This document shows positions 58,845 through 64,000 of a stretch of DNA of 64,000 nucleotides, in pieces (positions within the stretch are counted from its first letter, which is position 1; the number at the start of each line of letters is the position of its first letter). This stretch comes from a bacterium HR33 (GTDB lineage Bacteria > Gemmatimonadota > Gemmatimonadetes > Gemmatimonadales > GWC2-71-9). A program made the translations under genes and the position numbers. The notes beneath the pieces are model-generated. The model was not told the origin of the DNA and did not search any database. It saw only the letters and a list, made by a program, of their open reading frames with translations. The stretch lies in NCBI GenBank assembly GCA_002923375.1, contig BEIJ01000001.1, positions 310,001 through 374,000 of the forward strand, given 5' to 3'.

Positions 58845-60071
58845 TCACGCCGCAGACCCTCTAAACCGGCTGCACCGCTCGACCCACCGCAACATTACCT
58901 CGGCGGCAAGTTCGATATCCTCGGTTCTGGAGTCCTCTTCCGGCGAATGACTCACGCCGTCCAAGCTGGGTATGAAGAACATCGCAGACGGACATACCAG
59001 CGCAGCATGCTGAGCGTCGTGACCGGCCATGGAAGACAGGTGGAGACCCTCCACACCCAGTTCGTCGAGAATCCCCTCCAGCAACCGTAGCAAGCTCCGA
59101 TCCGTGGAGGTCGGCTCTATGTCCACCAGCCGGTTTAGCGTGAGGGGCGGCATGCGGGTCTGAGGTGTAGGCGGCTCGAGCATCGCGGCTGTCCTGCGCA
59201 GTTCGTCCTCGATGGCGTCCAGGGTCCTTGAGTCCGGCGCCCGAATCTCTACTACGGCCGAGGCGAGCCCCGGCACTATGTTCGCCACGCCCGGCTCCAC
59301 CGCGATCTTGCCACAGGTGATCACCGCGTCGCCACGGCCTTGCACCAGCCTGGGGAGTTTCCCCACCAGCGTAGCAACCGGAACGAGGGCGTCCAACCTC
59401 CGATGCATCTCCGTCGTCCCGGCGTGGTTCGCAGCCCCCACGGCCCGAACTTCCAATCTCCGAATCCCCACGATACCCGTCACCATCCCGATCCGGAATC
59501 CCCCGTCGAGCAGGCGCCGGCCCTGTTCGATATGGCACTCCAGATATGCGACAGCATTTACCGGACGCCGATAACGGAGACAGCCTTCCGGATCCGGCAC
59601 CACCTGGCGGAGAAAAACACCCTCTTCGTCCCGGGCTTCCAAGTCCTCCTCAGTGCAGCGCCCCGCGAAGACTTTGGAACCGAAAAGACCCCTCCCAAAC
59701 CTTGCCCCTTCCTCGTCCCGGAAGATCACCAAGCCTACCGAGGTCCGGTTACCCGAAACGCGCTCCAGTTTTTGCAGCACCTCGGCTCCCACAGCCACGC
59801 CCAACGCGCCATCGAGCCAGCCCCCTTCCTTCACCGTATCCAGATGGCTTCCTACGAGGATCACCGGTTCGCCGGACGCGGCCTCCGGGGGCAAGATGAA
59901 CGTGTTGCCTGCTGCGTCCTGCAGGCGCGCCAAGCCGCTGCCGGAGAATCGATCCCATATGCGGTCGTGAGCCTCGTCCTCTAAGTGCGTGTAGGCCAGC
60001 CGGGTGCAGCCCCGACCCGGGGTAGCCGTCAGCTCCCGCAGTTCGTAGAGAATGTCCAGCGCCAGGCTCAA
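58845..60071 (-). CDS. M20-family N-carbamoyl-amino-acid/allantoate amidohydrolase
   Basis: A 408-residue Zn-dependent hydrolase from TTG. Metal ligands: VGSHLDTVKEGGWLDG (His, Asp), RDEEGARFGRGLFGS (Glu pair), ECHIEQG (His) and the C-terminal SMAGHDAQ. The pattern of HLDT..GG..DG and HIEQG separates hydantoinase-pathway carbamoylases and allantoate amidohydrolases from peptidases. It follows folE by 13 bases; the link to pterin synthesis is not obvious. Confidence 0.9.
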   Translation of the reverse strand: MSLALDILYELRELTATPGRGCTRLAYTHLEDEAHDRIWDRFSGSGLARLQDAAGNTFILPPEAASGEPVILVGSHLDTVKEGGWLDGALGVAVGAEVLQKLERVSGNRTSVGLVIFRDEEGARFGRGLFGSKVFAGRCTEEDLEARDEEGVFLRQVVPDPEGCLRYRRPVNAVAYLECHIEQGRRLLDGGFRIGMVTGIVGIRRLEVRAVGAANHAGTTEMHRRLDALVPVATLVGKLPRLVQGRGDAVITCGKIAVEPGVANIVPGLASAVVEIRAPDSRTLDAIEDELRRTAAMLEPPTPQTRMPPLTLNRLVDIEPTSTDRSLLRLLEGILDELGVEGLHLSSMAGHDAQHAALVCPSAMFFIPSLDGVSHSPEEDSRTEDIELAAEVMLRWVERCSRFRGSAA

Positions 60072-60084
60072 AATCGCCGCCGTC

Positions 60085-60702
60085 CTACTCCAGCCATGAC
60101 CCCCCGTGCACCAGACGCAGGAACTCGTCCCGCGTCTTGGCGTCGTCGCGGAACACCCCGCGCATCGCGCTGGTGACCGCTTTGGAGTTTTGTTTCTCCA
60201 CTCCCCGCATCATCATGCAGAGATGATACGCCTCGATTACCACACCCACGCCCAGCGGGTTCACCACGGACATCAAAGCGTCGGCAATCTCGTCGGTCAA
60301 GCGCTCCTGGATCTGAAGCCGGCGAGCGAAGACGTCCACCAACCGGGGTATCTTGGAAAGACCGACGATCTTCCCGTTGGGAAGATAAGCCACGTGCGCC
60401 TTGCCGAAGAAAGGAAGCAGATGGTGTTCGCACAGAGAGTAGATCTCTATATCCCGCACCAGAACCATGTTCTCGTGCTTCTCCTCGAACACCGCGCCGC
60501 CGACCACCTCATCGACCGATTCCGTATATCCCCGGGTCAGGGTTCGCAGTGTTTGCTCCACCCGCTCCGGAGTCCTGCGAAGCCCCGGGCGGCGGGGATC
60601 CTCGCCCAGAATCTCCAATATCTCGCGCACCAACGGCGCGATTGGCCGCGCGCCCGCGGGCACTACTTCGACGGAAGCGGATTTCGTCTTCGATCCACTC
60701 AT
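60085..60702 (-). CDS. folE: GTP cyclohydrolase I (FolE)
   Basis: A 205-residue enzyme making dihydroneopterin triphosphate from GTP, the first step of folate and pterin synthesis. Zinc Cys91 and His94 ([12 protein letters not shown]) and Cys162 ([12 protein letters not shown]), with [23 protein letters not shown] between. AGGGAG precedes the ATG at 60702; a longer N-terminal reading runs toward the RNA gene and is not used. First gene of the folE, M20, Trm112-like unit. Confidence 0.96.
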   Translation of the reverse strand: MSGSKTKSASVEVVPAGARPIAPLVREILEILGEDPRRPGLRRTPERVEQTLRTLTRGYTESVDEVVGGAVFEEKHENMVLVRDIEIYSLCEHHLLPFFGKAHVAYLPNGKIVGLSKIPRLVDVFARRLQIQERLTDEIADALMSVVNPLGVGVVIEAYHLCMMMRGVEKQNSKAVTSAMRGVFRDDAKTRDEFLRLVHGGSWLE

Positions 60703-60767
60703 ACTCCCTGCCGATCGAGTGAAAGGTTGCGGTTCGTTACGGCTTACGAAAGTTAACCTACAGCGGC

Positions 60768-60803
60768 AAAAAAACACCGCCGGCACACCAAGTGGGCCGG
60801 CGG
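60768..60803 (-). terminator. Intrinsic terminator of the 6S-like RNA
   Basis: Minus strand: CCGCCGGC (60803-60796), 11-base loop, GCCGGCGG (60784-60777), then TGTTTTTTT (seven T from 60774 to 60768). A perfect 8-bp GC stem followed by a T-run is the clearest intrinsic terminator in the window. It ends the 6S-like transcript before folE. Confidence 0.85.
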
Positions 60804-60807
60804 GTGC

Positions 60808-60966
60808 AGTCCGCGAAGCGAGAGGATTATTGAAGCCCGATCACGTAGGTTCCGCGCTCTCGCAACATCCTCTGCCGTCCCACCCACGTGGGCATGACAT
60901 CCGATGCCGCAACCGAGCGCGCTGTCGAGCTTGTTGGCTCAATAATGGGCTCATCGCTCCACGAAC
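60808..60966 (-). ncRNA. ssrS: 6S RNA candidate
   Basis: A structured RNA of about 159 nt transcribed from 60966. Its ends pair: 60966-60954 (GTTCGTGGAGCGA) with 60821-60809 (TCGCTTCGCGGAC), 13 pairs allowing G:U. A second stem pairs 60946-60936 (ATTATTGAGCC) with 60837-60826 (GGCTTCAATAAT). Next comes a symmetric bubble of about 14 nt per side (60935-60922 and 60852-60838). CGCGCTC (60921-60915) with GAGCGCG (60859-60853), then GCGGCATC with GATGTTGC, continue to a CCCAC/GTGGG terminal hairpin. A rod of this kind with a central bubble is the hallmark of 6S RNA, the sigma70-RNA-polymerase decoy. Nothing in the sequence is protein coding. Confidence 0.75.
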
Positions 60967-60972
60967 CGCGCC

Positions 60973-61002
60973 AATATAGGACGCTGGCATCCGGAGCGTC
61001 AA
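60973..61002 (-). promoter_or_regulatory. Promoter of the 6S-like RNA
   Basis: Minus strand: TTGACG (61002-60997), 18-base spacer, TATATT (60978-60973), each hexamer one base off consensus. The expected start at 60966 is exactly the first base of the closing stem. Strongest promoter match in the window. Confidence 0.8.
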
Positions 61003-61020
61003 GCAACCGGGCCCCGCCAC

Positions 61021-61050
61021 TTGGCGCCGACGGATCAAATGCTGTATCAT
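61021..61050 (+). promoter_or_regulatory. Symporter promoter, divergent from the 6S promoter
   Basis: TTGGCG (61021-61026), 18-base spacer, TATCAT (61045-61050), 26 bases before the ATG at 61077. Its -35 lies 18 bases from the 6S -35. Confidence 0.5.
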
Positions 61051-61076
61051 GTCCCGACCCTTTCCCAACCGATACC

Positions 61077-62426
61077 ATGGTAGAAACTATCGCCGCATGG
61101 AATTCCTGGCTCAACAATCTGGTTTGGGGAGCCCCCATGCTGATCCTCTTGGTGGGCACCGGCTTGCTGCTCACCGTGCTCACCGGTGCCGTACAGTTTC
61201 GCCGGCTGGGCACGGCACTCCGCGAAGTCCTCGGCAAGCTCACGCGCCACGGAGGAGGCGTGGGAAACGTCACGCCCTTCCAGGCGGTGGCAACGGCCCT
61301 AGCCTCGACTGTCGGCGTGGGAAACATCGCCGGCGTGGCAACCGCCCTCTTCCTCGGCGGCCCGGGAGCCCTGTTCTGGCTCTGGATCTCCGGACTTTTG
61401 GGAATGTGCACCAAGTTCTCCGAAATCGTGGTGGCCCTGCACTACCGGGAGCCCGACGCCACCGGGACTATGCGGGGCGGCGCGATGTACACCCTCAAGA
61501 AGGGACTGGGACTCCCTTGGCTCGGAGCGATCTTCGCGTTTCTCACCGCCGCCGCAGCCTTCGGCATCGGCAACATGGTACAGGCCAACTCCGTGGCCGA
61601 CAGCCTGAGAGCCAGCTTCGGCGCCTCTCCGGCGATAGTCGGCGCCGTGCTGGTGGTGGTAACCGGAGCCGTAATCCTCGGCGGCATCCGCCGCATAGCC
61701 GAGGTCACCCAATTTTTGGTCCCGTTCATGGCTCTATTCTATCTTGGGGGTGGAATCCTGATCATTCTCACCAGGATCGGCGAAATACCTTCGGCTCTCC
61801 GCTTGGTATTCGAGGGCGCGTTCAGCGGGACTGCGGCGACCGGAGGATTCGCGGGCAGCACCGTCATGATGGCGCTCCGCTACGGAGTGGCACGCGGCCT
61901 GTTCTCCAACGAAGCAGGCTTGGGTAGCGCACCCATAGTCCACGCGACAGCGGACACCGACCATCCGGTGCGTCAGGGGTTGTACGGTATTTTCGAAGTG
62001 TTCGTCGACACCATCTTGATCTGCACCACGACCGGGTTGGTGATCCTGGTAACCGGTGCGTGGGACGACGGCCAGACCGGCGCAGCTCTGGCCGCCCAAG
62101 CCTTTCAAATCGGGCTTCCGGGCACCTGGGGACACCTGATCGTAACCACTGGATTGGTGCTGTTCGCTTTCTCGACCATCATCGGCTGGAGCTATTACGG
62201 CGAGACCGGAATCGTGTACTTGCTCGGAGCCAAAGCCGCCCTGCCGTACCGCATCGTTTGGTTGGTTTTCATCTACCTCGGAGCAGTGGGATCTTTACAT
62301 GTCGTCTGGGACATAGCCGATACCCTCAACGGGCTCATGGCGATCCCCAACCTGATTTCGGTGCTGGGATCTATACCTCTGCTCCTGCGACTTCAGCGCG
62401 AGTTTTTCGCCCGGCAACCGTCATGA
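61077..62426 (+). CDS. AGCS-family sodium:alanine/glycine symporter
   Basis: A 449-residue transporter with about ten membrane helices: NNLVWGAPMLILLVGTGLLLTVLTG, VTPFQAVATALASTVGVGNIAGVATALFLGGPGALFWLWISG (family signature), GNMVQANSVADSL, ARGLFSNEAGLGSAPIVHATA and FAFSTIIGWSYYGETGIVYLLG. Imports alanine or glycine with Na+. The ATG at 61077 matches the family N-terminus; the in-frame reading further upstream crosses the RNA gene. Followed by a small membrane protein with ATGA overlap. Confidence 0.93.
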   Translation: MVETIAAWNSWLNNLVWGAPMLILLVGTGLLLTVLTGAVQFRRLGTALREVLGKLTRHGGGVGNVTPFQAVATALASTVGVGNIAGVATALFLGGPGALFWLWISGLLGMCTKFSEIVVALHYREPDATGTMRGGAMYTLKKGLGLPWLGAIFAFLTAAAAFGIGNMVQANSVADSLRASFGASPAIVGAVLVVVTGAVILGGIRRIAEVTQFLVPFMALFYLGGGILIILTRIGEIPSALRLVFEGAFSGTAATGGFAGSTVMMALRYGVARGLFSNEAGLGSAPIVHATADTDHPVRQGLYGIFEVFVDTILICTTTGLVILVTGAWDDGQTGAALAAQAFQIGLPGTWGHLIVTTGLVLFAFSTIIGWSYYGETGIVYLLGAKAALPYRIVWLVFIYLGAVGSLHVVWDIADTLNGLMAIPNLISVLGSIPLLLRLQREFFARQPS

Positions 62427-62590
62427 ACCGCTGGCTCGCAGGTGGGTTCGCACTGCTCCTGTTATGGGTATGGATCGCGTTCATCGCGGCCTGGCCCTCG
62501 GGGTGGGCCCACCTCCCTCTAGCGGCCGGAGTGGTCCTCATCGCCGTAGGGATCGTCCGATCGGATCCAGGGAACGATGCGGAACGCTAA
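62423..62590 (+). CDS. Small two-helix membrane protein
   Basis: A 55-residue protein: MNRWLAGGFALLLLWVWIAFIAAWPSGW forms one helix, AHLPLAAGVVLIAVGIVR a second, then a short charged tail (SDPGNDAER). The layout is like small Lmo0937-type membrane proteins, but similarity is too short to name a family. ATGA overlap with the symporter argues for co-translation. Confidence 0.7.
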   Translation: MNRWLAGGFALLLLWVWIAFIAAWPSGWAHLPLAAGVVLIAVGIVRSDPGNDAER

Positions 62591-62660
62591 GTTGGATTGG
62601 GATTTTCGACACCGGGCGTTAGTTTGTTTATTAGTCTACTAGGGGGAGGAACGTTCAAAG

Positions 62661-63059
62661 ATGCAAGTCAGCAGCTATGGATACGGCAAGCAGCTCAAGG
62701 GCGTGACCCTGGACGAAGCGAAATCCCGCGTCTCGGAAGCGCTCGCCAAAGAGGGTTTCGGCATCCTTACCGAGATAGACGTGAAGGCCACGCTGAAAAA
62801 GAAACTGGATGTGGAGTTCAGACCCTACGTGATCCTGGGAGCCTGTAACCCCGCGCTGGCTCACCGGGCACTGGGAGCCGAACCGCAGATCGGGCTGCTC
62901 TTGCCCTGCAACGTAGTAATCCAGCAAGAAGGCGACGGGGTTACAGTGTCGATCGCCGACCCTAGGGCAATGTTCAGCCTGGTCAGAAACCCGGAACTGG
63001 AACCGGTGGTTCAAGAAGCGGACCAGCGGCTCCGCAGAGTACTGGAAGCCCTCAGCTAA
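62661..63059 (+). CDS. DUF302 protein
   Basis: A 132-residue single DUF302 domain: YGYGKQLKGVTLDEAKSRVSEALAKEGFGILTEIDVKATLKKKL, VILGACNPALAHRAL, IGLLLPCNVVIQQEGDGVTVSIADPRAMF and a helical end. DUF302 proteins are small dimeric alpha/beta proteins with no assigned reaction; the CNP motif is a family constant. GGGGGAGG lies 13 bases before the ATG. Own transcription unit, convergent with the GNAT gene 10 bases away. Confidence 0.88.
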   Translation: MQVSSYGYGKQLKGVTLDEAKSRVSEALAKEGFGILTEIDVKATLKKKLDVEFRPYVILGACNPALAHRALGAEPQIGLLLPCNVVIQQEGDGVTVSIADPRAMFSLVRNPELEPVVQEADQRLRRVLEALS

Positions 63060-63069
63060 GAGCGAGTCC

Positions 63070-64000
63070 CTAAATTTCCCAGTTGGAGAACAACACGGCT
63101 TCCCCTTGGGGCTCAGGCTCGCCGTAGCCCGCCAGGTACATCCTGAGATCGGTCCACCGCACCCGATACCCGCGCCCGATCAGGCGCCTGTAGGCGTCTC
63201 CGTAGGCCGTCTGGCAGCGGACCGCCACTCTGCGCAGCTGTAACCGACTCGCGGCACTTTCCAACGCCACCATCAGCCGGTCGAAAGATTCCCGGGAATC
63301 TGCGAACAACTTCAGTACCCTGAGCTCCTCGGCAGAACGCGCCTCCGCCAGCGGCACCGAGTGGTACAGAGCAAAAGCCGCCACCTGGCTCCCCCGCGTG
63401 ACGATCACGGTATCGCCCAGATTCAAGTCCTGAGTGAGGATCAGCTCCCGGCTGAAGTCGTACCCCGGCGCCAGCGACTGGAGAGCCTCTCGGCAACCAT
63501 CGATCAGCAATCGGCGCTCCGAAGGAGTGGCCTCAGCCAGCCGCCGGAAACGCACTCCCACCGACCGCGCAGTTATCTCGCCGGTCATCGTCACGGTGAG
63601 CTTACCCGGCACAAACCCCACGCGACTGTAAAAGCCGATGTTGTCCACAGTGCGGGGCATCGTCTCCAAGCCCAGAGTTCGAACACCGCGCTGCTTCAAC
63701 CAATCGATCGCGGCCATAACGATCTCCCGGCCCAGCCCCAAACCCTGCCGGTCCGGCCGCACCGCCAGCGGCCCCATCCATCCTTCGGCACCGGAGCAAT
63801 GAGCGATATTGAATGCCACGATCTCGTTCCGCTCGTCGCGCCACAGCATGGCACCCTCCCCCGCATCTCTCAACGCGTAGCGCCATACCGCCTGGTTCAG
63901 ATGCGGAACCCGCACCCCCACCAAACCGTCCCGCCGGTAACGGTCGGTGAAGGCTTCCGAGAACAGCCGGTTCAGCGGCCCGATGTCCCGCTCGTCGATC
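63070..64000 (-). CDS. Double-GNAT acetyltransferase, start beyond window
   Basis: At least 310 residues; the reading continues through 64000 as DERDIGPLNRLFSEAFTDRY before a possible TTG at 63924. The first GNAT motif A is WMGPLAVRPDRQGLGLGREIVMAAI, typical of acetyl-CoA binding, preceded by IVAFNIAHCSGAEG. The second half (DTVIVTRGSQVAAFALYHSVPLAEARSAEELRVLKL) looks like a degenerate second GNAT fold. The true start lies upstream, so the start here is the window edge. Substrate unknown. Confidence 0.82.
   Translation of the reverse strand, partial: IDERDIGPLNRLFSEAFTDRYRRDGLVGVRVPHLNQAVWRYALRDAGEGAMLWRDERNEIVAFNIAHCSGAEGWMGPLAVRPDRQGLGLGREIVMAAIDWLKQRGVRTLGLETMPRTVDNIGFYSRVGFVPGKLTVTMTGEITARSVGVRFRRLAEATPSERRLLIDGCREALQSLAPGYDFSRELILTQDLNLGDTVIVTRGSQVAAFALYHSVPLAEARSAEELRVLKLFADSRESFDRLMVALESAASRLQLRRVAVRCQTAYGDAYRRLIGRGYRVRWTDLRMYLAGYGEPEPQGEAVLFSNWEI

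Noticed and set aside
60827-61414. Open frames on both strands through the 60.8-61.1 kb spacer
   Set aside because: They lack ribosome sites and homology; the region is better explained by the structured RNA, its promoter and its terminator.

Overview
The window is about 64 kb of gene-dense, high-GC bacterial chromosome. It contains no rRNA, tRNA, CRISPR array or insertion sequence that I can see. Several traits together point to a diderm of the Gemmatimonadota or a close relative: TonB-dependent receptors with carboxypeptidase-regulatory-like plugs, DUF4249-type and other lipoproteins, System I cytochrome c maturation, GldA/GldFG-type ABC genes, S9 peptidases, Tat-exported proteins and many NTGA start/stop overlaps. 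The lineage is an inference from gene content and style, not from a marker-gene tree.

Layout. 1-926 (-): three tandem paralogous small membrane coiled-coil proteins. 1116-3965 (-): uvrA. 4139-9895 (+): tightly overlapping cutA, TPR, macro-domain, transglutaminase and ABC exporter genes. 9905-13412 (-): ccmE-ccmF-ccmH plus a CcmI-like zinc-ribbon protein. 13639-15961: mtnA (-) and a Tat-exported HisC-like aminotransferase (+). 16033-24584: surface proteins (alpha/beta-hydrolase, barrel-like and other lipoproteins, TonB receptor, DUF4249-like lipoprotein, a large multi-domain surface protein, exported MBL-fold hydrolase). 24866-31178 (+): recF-dciA-gyrB, then an acyl-CoA ligase, family 5 uracil-DNA glycosylase and a YcnI-like protein. 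31175-36815 (-): DUF4340, fused GldFG and GldA-like ABC system, then a serine hydrolase. 37172-38851 (+): membrane protein, winged-helix regulator, prenyl transferase. 38848-43492: FAH-family hydrolase and tesA (-), divergent from ybbA-ybbP (+). 43489-51505: cyclase, S9 peptidase, GroES-like protein, ArsC, pyrimidine phosphorylase, TPR, YtxH and M24 peptidase. 51621-54998 (+): GAF protein, ligA, V4R protein. 54949-58198: phosphoribosyltransferase (-), then TPR, lipoprotein and AMP-forming ligase (+). 58205-60702 (-): folE, M20 amidohydrolase, Trm112-like protein. 60768-61002 (-): a structured RNA that fits 6S RNA. 61077-64000: Na+:alanine-type symporter, small membrane protein, DUF302 and a partial double-GNAT protein (-).

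How the genes work together. DNA maintenance genes (uvrA, recF, gyrB, UDG, ligA) are spread through the window. Envelope functions dominate the rest: cytochrome c maturation, lipoproteins, three ABC exporter systems and prenyl carrier synthesis. Two items stand out that protein annotation would miss. One is the well-supported 6S-like RNA with its own promoter and intrinsic terminator. The other is a recurrent promoter layout in which the -10 box lies 8-10 nt before the start codon, suggesting leaderless mRNAs for uvrA, ccmE, mtnA, an acyl-CoA ligase, a TPR gene and the GAF-ligA operon.
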